This document shows, one piece after another, positions 8,577 through 17,895 of a DNA stretch of 64,000 nt. The notes beneath the pieces are model-generated. The model was not told where the DNA came from and did no database searches. It saw only the letters and a list, made by a program, of their open reading frames with translations. Positions within the stretch are counted from its first letter, which is position 1; every line of letters starts with the position of its first letter. The position numbers and the translations under genes were made by a program. The stretch is taken from assembly GCF_001190925.1 (NCBI RefSeq), contig NZ_CP011072.1:1922001-1986000 (forward strand). The letters are read 5' to 3'. Origin of the DNA: Azoarcus sp. CIB. Its GTDB lineage: Bacteria > Pseudomonadota > Gammaproteobacteria > Burkholderiales > Rhodocyclaceae.

Positions 8577-9833
8577 ATGCATGATGCTCTGTTGCCGATT
8601 GCGCAAGCTTACAAGGCCGATCCAGAATCGGTCTATAGCACTTGGTTCATCAGCAGCGAAGACCGGATCAAGGCGTTTCGCAGCATTCGCCGTGGTGTTG
8701 CAGCGGTCGTCGACGATATCAAGCATCAACGCTTCCCGAATGACTTCAAGGGATCGTCCTTGGAGTTCGTACTGGCGTGCATTTCAGAACAAAAACAGGT
8801 ATTCGAAGGGGCCGCACATCCGTTCTACTGGAAGCCAAAATTGCGTATCCCCGACATCTACGAGAACGATCTCAACAAACAGGCATTTGGCGAGTTCCTC
8901 TATGCCTGTCTCGGAACTACCGATGTACGGGCGCTCGAAAGGGAGGTTCTGAAACTCGCCGTTAAGCGCATCAAAGGCTTGGGCCCAGCCGTCGCGAATA
9001 TTCTGTACTTCCTGCATCCGACGCATTTCCCACCGTTCAACACGGCAATGCTGAACGGATTCAACGCGCTGTTTAGGACAAAGAAGAGACTCGGCTCGTG
9101 GGACAGCTATCTGGAAATGCGGGAGACAATCATCGTTGCCAACGCTGCACTGGGCATGCTCTCACGAGATCTGGGAGCATTCAGCGGCATGCTTTTCGAG
9201 ATTGGCGTCGGACGGCTCGGAACGGCCGATGATGATTCGAGTGCCCTGACCATCGAACGTGAAAAAATCGAGCAGGTGCGTCGCAAGCGCCACGCCCAGG
9301 TCGAACAAGACATGGCGGAGGAGCGCCTGCATACGAAGGTCCAATATCAACTGATCGAACTGGGCCGCGCACTGGGCTATGACGTGCTGGTCGCCCGCAA
9401 TGACCGCAGCGCCCTCTACAGCGGCCGCGCGCTGGGCTACAGTTGCCTGGAGTGTCTGCCAGACCTTGGGCTCCCACCAGAAGTGCACGCAACCGCAGAA
9501 CTCATCGATGTCTTGTGGCTATACCCTGGCGAGCCGAGAATCGCGAGTGCCTTTGAAGTGGAGAAGAGTACGTCGATTTATTCGGGAATCCTACGCCTTG
9601 CCGACATGGCATTGTCGATTCCGGGCCGGCATGAGCATCTATATTTGGTTGCTCCGGCTGCACGCGAGAAGGAGATCGTCGTGCAACTCAAGCGCCCGAT
9701 GTTCCAGCGTCACGAGGACTTCTCATTGAGTTATATCCTGTTCGAGGACCTTGACCAGCATTTCGAATCGCTGTGCAAGCTCGGCGAAGATCGGCGGATT
9801 CTCGAGCGCCTTGCGTGTCGCTGTGTCGCATGA
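8577..9833 (+). CDS. HhH-containing protein with PD-(D/E)XK-like C-terminus, candidate restriction/defence nuclease
   Basis: This is a 418-residue soluble protein. Residues about 132-165 (IKGLGPAVANILYFLHPTHF) read as a helix-hairpin-helix, as in DNA glycosylases. The C-terminal third contains ELIDVLWLY followed by SAFEVEKSTSIYSGILRLADM. Asp311 and the E327-V-E329-K330 cluster are arranged like a PD-(D/E)XK nuclease core, and this EVE(K/H)-T/S-SIYSG signature occurs in restriction-like proteins. A charged helix (about 225-252) joins the halves. The ATG has AGGGG at good spacing. It stands alone, with no methylase nearby. Nuclease activity is inferred and the family name is uncertain. Confidence 0.6.
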   Translation: MHDALLPIAQAYKADPESVYSTWFISSEDRIKAFRSIRRGVAAVVDDIKHQRFPNDFKGSSLEFVLACISEQKQVFEGAAHPFYWKPKLRIPDIYENDLNKQAFGEFLYACLGTTDVRALEREVLKLAVKRIKGLGPAVANILYFLHPTHFPPFNTAMLNGFNALFRTKKRLGSWDSYLEMRETIIVANAALGMLSRDLGAFSGMLFEIGVGRLGTADDDSSALTIEREKIEQVRRKRHAQVEQDMAEERLHTKVQYQLIELGRALGYDVLVARNDRSALYSGRALGYSCLECLPDLGLPPEVHATAELIDVLWLYPGEPRIASAFEVEKSTSIYSGILRLADMALSIPGRHEHLYLVAPAAREKEIVVQLKRPMFQRHEDFSLSYILFEDLDQHFESLCKLGEDRRILERLACRCVA

Positions 9834-10027
9834 TGGATAATATTTGGAGGGACTTGCCGCTTGGCAGGAGCGCCCGTAGATTGAATTTCACAGCCACAAC
9901 CACGCGGTTGACATTACCCCCGAACTTCTATTTCAGCAGCACCCGTTACGGTTTTTCGATGAACACGCTTCGATGACCGCTTCGCTTCAGGCACTTAAAG
10001 AGGCCGCCGGTCATTGTCCGCAGCGGC

Positions 10028-11593
10028 TCAACCGACTTCAAGCAAATCAACGCATCCCAGTGGCAATTCGCGGCTGACCACAGCGAGTGCCAGGTTGGCC
10101 TTCGCGACCAGCTCCAATGGCCTCAGGTTCTGGACATAGTACCCGTGCGTGATGCGGTCCATCCCGGCTCCAGCAAGCTTGGCTACAGTGCGCAGGCTGG
10201 CCGTGAGCGCTACGCTGTCGAGCCGGGCCCCGTGAAGAATAAGGTTACGCTGCCGGTAAAGCCGGTGAAACGACTCGCCGATCGCCTCCCGAATGGTCTG
10301 CAACTCGGGGCCGGGGTTGGCGAGCAGCTTCTTCAATCGAGCGGCAGCCGCTTGGTCCGTCACGCCGGGCATCTCCGGCATGCGTCCGTCGACGATCATC
10401 TTGGCCAGAATTCGAGAGCGCTCGCGATTGGTCTGTACTGCTGCAAGCTCCCGGCATTGGTCGGGATGCGTGCGCTGAACGCTATAGGACAATGCCGTAA
10501 GCTCAGCACGTGGAAAGGAGCAGGTGACTAACGTGGCGAGATTATCCGCGGCAGTCGCGCGGTCGTTTGGGTCCGCGAGCAAGCCCTCGATGGCACCCCA
10601 ACCACCTGCAACCGCCGCCGGTGGAGAACTTCCCTCCAAGTGGGCCAGCAGTTCCAGTGCGGCGTCTACGCTCTGGCTCGCATCGGTGGAAAAAACGCGG
10701 TCCTCACGAAACAGTTCCTTCACGCCCACACCACGGGATGCCCCTTTCAAGGGTGCAGGCGTGGCGCTGCCTTTTACCCAGAGCATCGGAAAACAGTGCA
10801 GAGGCTCACCGGTGGCGATCAGGGCGCGAGCAGCGTAGCGATCAGACTCATTTCGTGCCGCCTGCGCCGCACCAAAGGCATCTCTGGCTTGCACCTTGAG
10901 TACCAACGCCACGGGGCAGCGCACCCCCGCCGTATCGAAGCCGTGATCCTTCAGCCACGTGGTGATGGCCGCACCCTGCAGCCACGAAGGGGGGGCACCA
11001 TTGAGTAGTGCCGGGGTGGAAGTAAACGCCAGCAACACCTCAAACTCCCGTCGAGGGCTTGCCAACATCTCTGCCTGCAGGGCGTCGCAGAGCTGCGGCA
11101 GGGAGATGGGCTCCGGTGCCTTGAGCCGAGCCTTGATGAAGTCGTGTAGGTATTGACCGGCGAAGCCCGCATCCAGCAGGTATGCAGCAACACTGCGGGC
11201 GAAGTGTTCGACAGTGAACTTACCGGAAGCGACGGCCCTTCCCCATCGTGTCAGGTAGTCGGTCGAGACGCGAGCGGAGAGTTCCCGAATCCCGAAATGG
11301 GCCGCCCCATCGGCGCGCGGCACTTGCTGCACCTGCAGACGAAGAAACTGTTTCTCGGCTTCAGTAAAGGCAGGATGCACACCTACTCGCTTCTGAAGCG
11401 CGGACGCCATTCGTTTGATCGCAGCTTCGCTCAAATGCCCTTGCCGCATGGCCGCACAGGCCTCATACAGTTCTTCCATGGCCAACACGACGCCAATGCC
11501 CCACAGGGATCGGTACCAAGGCTTCTGCTCCGAGAGAAACTCCAGGAGTCTTACGGCAGCGGTTTTCTCGAGCGGATTGACAAATGTGAGCAT
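10028..11593 (-). CDS. Large protein with C-terminal HEPN-like RX4H motif, unknown function
   Basis: This 521-residue, mostly helical protein has no membrane segment or signal. Near the C-terminus SFHRLYRQRNLILHGARLDSV contains R449-N-x3-H454. This fits the RX4-6H signature of HEPN ribonucleases, in which the polar residue after Arg is often Asn, and it lies in a helical context as in HEPN folds. HEPN proteins act as RNases in toxin-antitoxin and abortive-infection systems. The upstream 400 residues match nothing I recognise and could be a sensor. No antitoxin-like partner is adjacent; the nearest gene is the convergent nuclease-like gene ending at 9833. The HEPN assignment rests on motif and location only. 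Confidence 0.55.
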   Translation of the reverse strand: MLTFVNPLEKTAAVRLLEFLSEQKPWYRSLWGIGVVLAMEELYEACAAMRQGHLSEAAIKRMASALQKRVGVHPAFTEAEKQFLRLQVQQVPRADGAAHFGIRELSARVSTDYLTRWGRAVASGKFTVEHFARSVAAYLLDAGFAGQYLHDFIKARLKAPEPISLPQLCDALQAEMLASPRREFEVLLAFTSTPALLNGAPPSWLQGAAITTWLKDHGFDTAGVRCPVALVLKVQARDAFGAAQAARNESDRYAARALIATGEPLHCFPMLWVKGSATPAPLKGASRGVGVKELFREDRVFSTDASQSVDAALELLAHLEGSSPPAAVAGGWGAIEGLLADPNDRATAADNLATLVTCSFPRAELTALSYSVQRTHPDQCRELAAVQTNRERSRILAKMIVDGRMPEMPGVTDQAAAARLKKLLANPGPELQTIREAIGESFHRLYRQRNLILHGARLDSVALTASLRTVAKLAGAGMDRITHGYYVQNLRPLELVAKANLALAVVSRELPLGCVDLLEVG

Positions 11594-11711
11594 GCGGCTT
11601 ATTGTGCCTCATCTGCCAGCAAAACGATGGCTCACCGTCTACGCGGGGCGCGACCCAAGCGGAAGCGGCAGTTCAACTGCTTAATCCAAACGGCTCAAGC
11701 CCCCATTTCTT

Positions 11712-11738
11712 AAAGGCCCTGCAGCGCAGGGCCTTTTC
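11712..11738. terminator. Rho-independent terminator-like hairpin
   Basis: A 10-bp stem AAGGCCCTGC/GCAGGGCCTT with a 3-base loop is followed on the plus strand by a T-rich run (TTTTCCTTT). It may also act on minus-strand transcripts leaving the protease/STAND operon. Confidence 0.6.
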
Positions 11739-11867
11739 CTTTGGTGGGCCCAGCATGGGCGCCCTCCTGCGGGGGCAAGGCCGGCCGTAAGTTGATCCCC
11801 AAGGGATGATGGCGAACTTCACCTGCTCGCCTGGTTAAATGCATAAGGCTTACAGCCTCATGTCCGC

Positions 11868-12065
11868 GTGCTGGGGTTGACTGCCGACAAGGCAGCTATC
11901 GTGGCGACAGGACGGCTGGGCAGTCTCGACTCCCTGGTCTCGCTGGAGCACCTCGCACAAACTTCGGGGGGCGCCCGGCAGCAAGTCAGCCGCCTGAAGG
12001 ATCACTATCGCAACGGCTGGCTCGACGAAATCAAGGTTAAGGTCGGATTTTGGATGATTCCCTAG
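11868..12065 (+). CDS. Short ORF, possible remnant of a larger gene
   Basis: This is a 65-codon frame from GTG with an amphipathic Leu/Ala-rich sequence (LDSLVSLEHLAQT, then QQVSRLKDHY) that looks more protein-like than its alternative frames. There is a stop only eight codons upstream in the same frame and no clear ribosome site, so it may be the tail of a truncated gene. No family is recognised. Confidence 0.22.
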   Translation: MLGLTADKAAIVATGRLGSLDSLVSLEHLAQTSGGARQQVSRLKDHYRNGWLDEIKVKVGFWMIP

Positions 12066-12389
12066 CCGGCAACACACTCACGAAAGTGAAGTCCTCTCCC
12101 CCTTCGGTCAGTTCCTGCGCACCCGCCTTTCTTGACATTATCCCGCGAACGTCCGCAGCCCCCAACTAGCCGACACTCCCCAATCGGCTTTGATTGACCG
12201 AGCGCGACCATCGCAGACATTGGATATCCTGGCTCGGTCGATCCAAAGCTGATGCTCGCGGATCTTGAACTCGGCCGCGGTGTCGTGCCTTGCTCAGAGG
12301 CTTTGAGACCGATGGGCGCGTAGTCGGTGTATCGACGTCGCTTATGCATCTGGCGAAAGAGAGGCCGCTAATCGCCCTTGTTTGAGTGT

Positions 12390-15300
12390 TCACCGTCGCC
12401 GTAAAGGCTGCAGCCCGTCGATCATTGCCACCCAGTCCTCGAACGCCTGCGATAGCGCGATGAAATCCTGCGCCGCTTGCGAAGCCTTGCGATCGCCCAG
12501 CAGATTTGCGTAAGCCTCGACGGCTCCGTGAAGACTGGCCGCCTCATCGGCTAACGACAGGATGGCGCGGCCGTCAGCTTTCTGCTTTGCCTTACGTGCC
12601 CGCTCGCCGCTGCCGACGTATCTTTCGATCGTTGACCACCAACCGATGCGCGTGGGGACATCGCCGTCAAATGCTCGGGTGAGGGCGTTGCCCAAGGGTT
12701 CAAGCCAGTCCGGATGCTTGCATGCCAGAACGCGGAGCGCTTGGTCGGCCGAGTGAGGGGGGCCAGACAATAGGCAACCGCGAACGACGGCGGCAATCTC
12801 GCGTGTGATCTCGACATCGGCGATGACGAAGTCGCCCCTAAATTGGAGAAGCCGCTCTTTGAGCTTGTTGCCGCGCGCCATGATGTCGCGGTAATCCTTG
12901 GGAGCGGCCGCCTGCGAAGTGGCCTGGAGCCCCCGCCGCTTGTTCGACTGGTCGGTGAATAAGTCGAAGAAGGCGTCCGCCTCACGACGACTGAAGGTGG
13001 CGAAGTGATTGTCGAGATCGACGCGCTTCAGTATGGGTCGGTCGGACGCCGTCTCGAAGAACGAGAGGATACGTAGCGCATCGCTACCCGCTGCCGCGTC
13101 GGGCAGGCGCGTGCCGCTGCGCGCGAAGTCGCTCGCGCGCTCCATCACCGGCTGCAAGTTCACCACGAACTTGCGCCGTTCACCACATGCCATGAGCGTC
13201 GCGAAGTCCCACGCGATCTCCGGGATGTCCATGACGGCCGCAGGCGAGAGGCCCATCCGGGAAAAGCGTTCGATCGGTTCGGCGAGCAGTTTGTCAGCCT
13301 TCGAGTCTCGTGTCGCCCAGCGCAACACGAAGCGAAGGGAGCGTAGCGTCGGTGGGTCCAGACGCGCAACGTCATCGAGCCTGACTTGCGCCAGCATCTC
13401 GATGGCGGCCTCGATCTCCTTGTTCCGCGCCGCTCGACCAGACCCCGCATCCCGCAGTCGACTCCATCGGCCCGTGCGATAGACCGCTTCTAGGCGAAGC
13501 CCGCGCGAATCCGACGACTCTTCCACGGTCGGATTGGTATCAAGCAGCCTCAGGAAAGCTTCGGCGCCGAGACGCCGCAGCAAGCTCGGGCCCGATGTCA
13601 TCAGCAGCGAAGTGAGAATCGAGAAAGAGAAGGCAGCGAGCGTGGCAAAGGGAACGCTGCGGCCGAGCTTCGCCTTGAGGTAGCTCTGCGCGGGCTCCGA
13701 CAGGTCATCGACCGCACTCGCCAAGGGACGCGCCATCGAGGGCGTCCACAGCGCGTCTACTTCCTCGAGTGAGGCACGTGCCCCGAGCAGCATGTGGTAG
13801 ATAGTCTCCGCGCGTGCGGTTTCGTCCTGCTCAGCGCGCGCGCGGAACCTTTCCAGCGCGCGCTCGTTGGCAATATCGAACCTCCGCCTGTCCTTGCCGC
13901 GCATGAGCTCAAGCATCGCGCGCCGCACTTCCGGCCGATGCCTCAGTACGGAGCCTTGCCGTGTGACGAGCCATCGCTCGTTCTGGAGTCGGCGGAAGAG
14001 CTCGTACTCGGCGCCCTCCGCCAGCGGATTCTCATCATCGCAAAGGCCGCTGACCGGCGCCATGACTTCGCGAATGATTTCCGGTGTGATCGTGCGCACG
14101 ACGAGCCCTGGTTCGGCGAGCTTTCGCACGTCCTTGTCGTTGATGTGCCCGATCATGCGCCGGGTCAGGATGCCGGTAATACGCAGCGCAACGAGCTCGG
14201 CGCCGTTATCGTCTTCACTTTGCGTGGCGGCGTCGATCTCCCGGTCAATGCCTTCGGTGAGGCTAGCCAGCAGTGACGCACGTTGCTCCGGCTTCCGCCC
14301 CTTCAACCAATTCGTAACGACGATGACGTCCAGCGGGCTGTTGCGCAGCGCAGGCGCGAGTGCCGCGATGTGCGCTGGCGTGAGATCCAGCGCTTCGGTC
14401 TTGCTGCGGCGGCGCAAGAGCTCACCTGTTTCTTTCAGTGACAGTTGCCTGAGATCGACGGGTTTCTGCGGCGTGTCGATATCCGCGAGGTCACCGCGTC
14501 CGGCGATCACCAGGCGCAAATTGCTCCACTCGCGCATCGCCGGCATGCGCAGCGCGTTGATCAGCGCGTTCACGCCTGCTACCGCCTCTTCGTCGTATTG
14601 CACGATCTCGTACGTATCGAAGACGATCAGCACAGGTGCTCTGCCACCGTTGACCTTCTCGACGATGGAACGCAGGCTTTCGCAGTAGCTGGAGAGCTCC
14701 GAGCCAGTGGCGGACTCTCGCTGGCGCCGGGTGAAGTTCCTGGCCTGGTTGTCGATGGTCTGACGAAGATCGCCTCGGAACCTGCTGAGGTCAGGCTCTG
14801 CCAAGGGCAAGCACAGGCCCAGCTGCACCGCAATCTCGATCAGGAGCTGCAGCGGCTGCCGGGGCGCCAGCGCCGCGCGGTCGAAGTCGAGATAGGCGAA
14901 TGGCAGGTCGACGCCAGCGAACAGGGCATGGTCGAGCACGAACTTGCCAATCAGTGTCGACTTGCCCATGCCTCCGATGCCGCGCACGAGCAGCGGCTGA
15001 TTGGCATCCGTGAAGGTGACCGTCGACCACAGCGAATCGAATGTCCGCGTCACGTAGTGCTTGAGCTCCTCCGGCTCGCGCAGCCCGACGTAGGCACGCA
15101 GCCGCTCGGTCTGCGCCCCGCGTCCTACGACGCGGTCCTCGCTGCCGTCCGGGCCGGCCTTTACCTTGCGGCCGACCAGCAGGCGGAACGGGTCCAGGAT
15201 CCCGCGTTGAGCGAGAAGGCGCCGCACGTCGAGCGCGCGTGGAAGCTCCGCGAGGCCCGAGCCCTCCAGCCACTCCGCGACGGTGGCCAGCTGCTCCAGT

Positions 15301-15767
15301 TCCTCGAGCTCCATGAGGTCGAGGTCCAGGCGCTCGCCCGCGAGCACGCGGCGAAGCAGCGGGCCCTCGCGGTCGCGCGAGTCCGGCGTATCCACGGCCC
15401 CGCTGACTGGGGATAGCAGGTTGCTGATGCGCGCCTGCATGAGGATGTCGCGCCGCGCTTCCGGCCGCAATTGCCAGACCCGCTGCGATCCGGTGCTTAA
15501 CACGTCGGAAACCGCGATGATCTCGGCGATCGACGATTTGTGGGCGTCGACGTCGGGCGTCAGGTCGGACGGCAGGAAACAGCCTCGCATCGCCGCGGCC
15601 ACTGCCAGCGGCGTCACGGGCGGGGCTGCCTCCATCGTTTTGGGCTGCGTGTTCACCAAGGACGCGCTTTGTGCATCGATTGCGCTGATGAAGCCCTCGG
15701 TGTCGAAGCCGGCCTTGCGCAGCCTGGCGGTCACCTCCTCCACTGATGATTCAGGCTTGGCCGTCAT
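12390..15767 (-). CDS. STAND-type P-loop NTPase, probable sensor of the protease operon
   Basis: This 1125-residue protein is read from ATG 15767, whose ATGA overlaps the preceding stop; the open frame continues upstream only as a shadow of that gene. The N-terminal 210 residues are helical and unassigned. Next comes a NACHT/AAA-like ATPase with Walker A GIGGMGKST at about 263-271, Walker B VLIVFDTYE at about 379-387, and RLVIAGR as a sensor-like strand. A winged-helix-like region and about 600 residues of helical, TPR-like sequence follow. This layout (switch NTPase plus long helical sensor) is typical of STAND proteins in bacterial immunity. It is the last gene of the apparent operon. Confidence 0.75.
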   Translation of the reverse strand: MTAKPESSVEEVTARLRKAGFDTEGFISAIDAQSASLVNTQPKTMEAAPPVTPLAVAAAMRGCFLPSDLTPDVDAHKSSIAEIIAVSDVLSTGSQRVWQLRPEARRDILMQARISNLLSPVSGAVDTPDSRDREGPLLRRVLAGERLDLDLMELEELEQLATVAEWLEGSGLAELPRALDVRRLLAQRGILDPFRLLVGRKVKAGPDGSEDRVVGRGAQTERLRAYVGLREPEELKHYVTRTFDSLWSTVTFTDANQPLLVRGIGGMGKSTLIGKFVLDHALFAGVDLPFAYLDFDRAALAPRQPLQLLIEIAVQLGLCLPLAEPDLSRFRGDLRQTIDNQARNFTRRQRESATGSELSSYCESLRSIVEKVNGGRAPVLIVFDTYEIVQYDEEAVAGVNALINALRMPAMREWSNLRLVIAGRGDLADIDTPQKPVDLRQLSLKETGELLRRRSKTEALDLTPAHIAALAPALRNSPLDVIVVTNWLKGRKPEQRASLLASLTEGIDREIDAATQSEDDNGAELVALRITGILTRRMIGHINDKDVRKLAEPGLVVRTITPEIIREVMAPVSGLCDDENPLAEGAEYELFRRLQNERWLVTRQGSVLRHRPEVRRAMLELMRGKDRRRFDIANERALERFRARAEQDETARAETIYHMLLGARASLEEVDALWTPSMARPLASAVDDLSEPAQSYLKAKLGRSVPFATLAAFSFSILTSLLMTSGPSLLRRLGAEAFLRLLDTNPTVEESSDSRGLRLEAVYRTGRWSRLRDAGSGRAARNKEIEAAIEMLAQVRLDDVARLDPPTLRSLRFVLRWATRDSKADKLLAEPIERFSRMGLSPAAVMDIPEIAWDFATLMACGERRKFVVNLQPVMERASDFARSGTRLPDAAAGSDALRILSFFETASDRPILKRVDLDNHFATFSRREADAFFDLFTDQSNKRRGLQATSQAAAPKDYRDIMARGNKLKERLLQFRGDFVIADVEITREIAAVVRGCLLSGPPHSADQALRVLACKHPDWLEPLGNALTRAFDGDVPTRIGWWSTIERYVGSGERARKAKQKADGRAILSLADEAASLHGAVEAYANLLGDRKASQAAQDFIALSQAFEDWVAMIDGLQPLRRR

Positions 15768-17884
15768 GCTATGCCTGCCGTTTTGAAGAGCTTTCGCATG
15801 GCATCGATGATTGCCCCACCGAGGACGCGGATGCGTGTCGCCGGATCGCGGACGGCCGCCCCCTGCCTGAGCTCGACCAGGTCGTAAAAATCCTTGGCCA
15901 CAGATTCGTCGAACTTGTCGGCTGCGCCTTCGCCCTCGAACGCGGTCTTGACGCATTCGATCCAGGCTTCGTCGTCGATTTCTTCCTGGGAAACGGTGTC
16001 GCGCCAGTACTCGATCGACCTCTCGCGCACGAAGTCCGGCACGTGGCCGATGACTAGCCACCGTAAGGACCGAAGACCCGGTCCCAGCGTCTGGTCGGTG
16101 TCGGTGATCGCCATCATACCTGCGAGCAACTCCTTCATCGCGCCTTCCGGCGGATATCGGTGAACGTTGTCGATCACGATCCAGAGCAGTTCGCGCAGCA
16201 CGATCTTCTGCCCGGTGGCCGTCGCGGCCTCCCGCTCGTCCTCGCTGGCCGTCTCGGTGCGCGCCGTGCCGGCAGCCGCGGCCCGCTGCTCGAGCAGGTC
16301 GCCGAACCAATGCGGAAGGTCGTTCGCCCACCAGCGCGTACACTGCCGCTCGTCGTTCGGCCTAGGGGGCGCCGTGTCGAGCTTTGGCAGGTCGATGCCG
16401 ATGCGCCGGCCGATCTCGCGCAGGAACGCATCGGGCGCCATCGAGCGCAGTTCCTTGGCCTCGAACTCGACGATGGAAACCGAGCGTCCTCGCGCCAATG
16501 CCTTCAACAACTCGGCGGAGAAGCTCTTTCCCGACTTGCCGACGGCCTTGACGTTCTCGGCGTCGTCCACAACGATCAGGCGTCGCTCGACGTCGGGCTG
16601 CATCAGGTCGAGGACCAGTTTCTTGAAGTCCCCGCGCCCGAGCACGGGGCGCGGCGCTGCAAGATCTGGCGACAGCGACCAGAGCTTGACGTCCGCGGGC
16701 GGCGGGTTGCGCGATGCGCTCGTCACGTCGGGTGGCAATGCGCTGATCACGTGGTCGATACGAACGCCCTGGTTGCACAGCTCGGTGTCGCCCTGGAAGT
16801 CCAGGGGCCTACCCGCGTTGTGAAAGGCGATGAGATCGAGGTTGCGGCCGAAGCAGGGTGAGCCGGACGAACCGTGATCGGCATTGGTGTCGTACCAGAT
16901 ACGCGTGGTGGTCGGGTCCTGTGCGCGAAACGTGTTCATCGCGAAGTTCTGCGGCAAGCCCTGCGGGTGCTGGAGTATCGTGATGAGTTCATCCCTCCTG
17001 AGCGACGGCACGGAGCCGTAGAGCTGCAGCCAGCCGCGCATCTTGCCGCCCCGTCGCGGGTCGGCCTTGATGCCGATGGGCGTGGCGAGGCGAATGACGG
17101 CGCAGTCCAGGTGCTTAGCGATGCTGGGTTCTCCGGCAAAGTCGTGCGTGCGCCCGTCCCGTCCGTCGGTGAAGCTCGACCACACGAGCCAGTCCGCGGC
17201 AGCGTCTACGACGGTGAATTCGGGCGGCGGCGCCTCGCGCACGAAGTTGCTGACGAGCGTCCGGTAGTCGAAGACGCAGCAAACATTCGGCGCGGAGCCC
17301 GCCTTCTGCTGGTCGCGCGTCTCGACGATGCCGCCCGTGACGACACCGGTCGGAATCTCGTCGATCAACCCGCGAACCACGTGCCGGGCGGTGAGCACGA
17401 GGTTGGGCGCGATGAGAAAACCTGTGCCGCGAATGCCCTTGTCGGCGAGTCCATCGTCGACCCAGATCGCGCAAACGCATGGCATGTTCGCCTTGAGCCA
17501 CGTCGAGAAGTCCTCGGCATTGAAATAAGGCTTCACCTTGCTGTTGATCGTGTGCAGCTCGGCTTCGTTGACGTTGCCATCCGCATCCACGCCGACTGCG
17601 CCGTTCAGGATGTGTACCAGGTCGGAACTCGCACTGCTGCCCTGGTACAGCGCCGAGACGAACGCGTCGAGCTTGTCGCGATTGACGAGATCCGCAACCA
17701 GCGCCTCCCACAGCTTCAGCGAATCGTTGATGGCGTCCGGCGCGAGCTCTTCCACGTACCTGCGACGCCGCGCGGGCTCCATGTCCGACGGCAGCGTGGA
17801 TTCGGCCGCGTCCATCACCGCGGTCCACGATGCATACCTGACGAGCAGCTTCGGAAACGCCTTGGGGGAAATGCTCGCAACCAT
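15764..17884 (-). CDS. EAD-like domain / trypsin-like protease / NTPase fusion
   Basis: This 706-residue protein has three parts. Residues about 10-80 form a small helical domain (SWTAVMDAAESTLPSD, then DSLKLWEALVADLV) resembling effector-associated adaptor domains. Residues about 150-390 are a trypsin-fold protease with a complete triad: His168 in LTARHVV, Asp260 in LDCAVIRL and Ser340 in GSSGSPCFG. Residues about 430-690 look like a P-loop NTPase with AVGKSGKSF as Walker A and ELLWIVIDNVH as Walker B. ATG 17884 is chosen; GTG at 17906-17908 is an alternative. The stop overlaps the STAND gene start (ATGA). The adaptor and NTPase calls are by eye. Confidence 0.72.
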   Translation of the reverse strand: MVASISPKAFPKLLVRYASWTAVMDAAESTLPSDMEPARRRRYVEELAPDAINDSLKLWEALVADLVNRDKLDAFVSALYQGSSASSDLVHILNGAVGVDADGNVNEAELHTINSKVKPYFNAEDFSTWLKANMPCVCAIWVDDGLADKGIRGTGFLIAPNLVLTARHVVRGLIDEIPTGVVTGGIVETRDQQKAGSAPNVCCVFDYRTLVSNFVREAPPPEFTVVDAAADWLVWSSFTDGRDGRTHDFAGEPSIAKHLDCAVIRLATPIGIKADPRRGGKMRGWLQLYGSVPSLRRDELITILQHPQGLPQNFAMNTFRAQDPTTTRIWYDTNADHGSSGSPCFGRNLDLIAFHNAGRPLDFQGDTELCNQGVRIDHVISALPPDVTSASRNPPPADVKLWSLSPDLAAPRPVLGRGDFKKLVLDLMQPDVERRLIVVDDAENVKAVGKSGKSFSAELLKALARGRSVSIVEFEAKELRSMAPDAFLREIGRRIGIDLPKLDTAPPRPNDERQCTRWWANDLPHWFGDLLEQRAAAAGTARTETASEDEREAATATGQKIVLRELLWIVIDNVHRYPPEGAMKELLAGMMAITDTDQTLGPGLRSLRWLVIGHVPDFVRERSIEYWRDTVSQEEIDDEAWIECVKTAFEGEGAADKFDESVAKDFYDLVELRQGAAVRDPATRIRVLGGAIIDAMRKLFKTAGIA

Positions 17885-17895
17885 TTTTGACGGGG

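Larger units (their letters stand above)
11594..12389. other. Intergenic region with a strong hairpin and degenerate short frames
   Basis: About 800 bases between the HEPN-type gene and the end of the STAND NTPase gene. It holds a terminator hairpin (11712-11738) and a 65-codon open frame at 11868, and otherwise nothing I can support. Base composition is like the flanks; it may be scar sequence from turnover of the island. Confidence 0.45.

Noticed and set aside
15768-16343. Upstream extension of the STAND NTPase frame
   Set aside because: This part overlaps the neighbouring protease/NTPase gene in another frame and is Arg-rich nonsense; ATG 15767 is the natural start.
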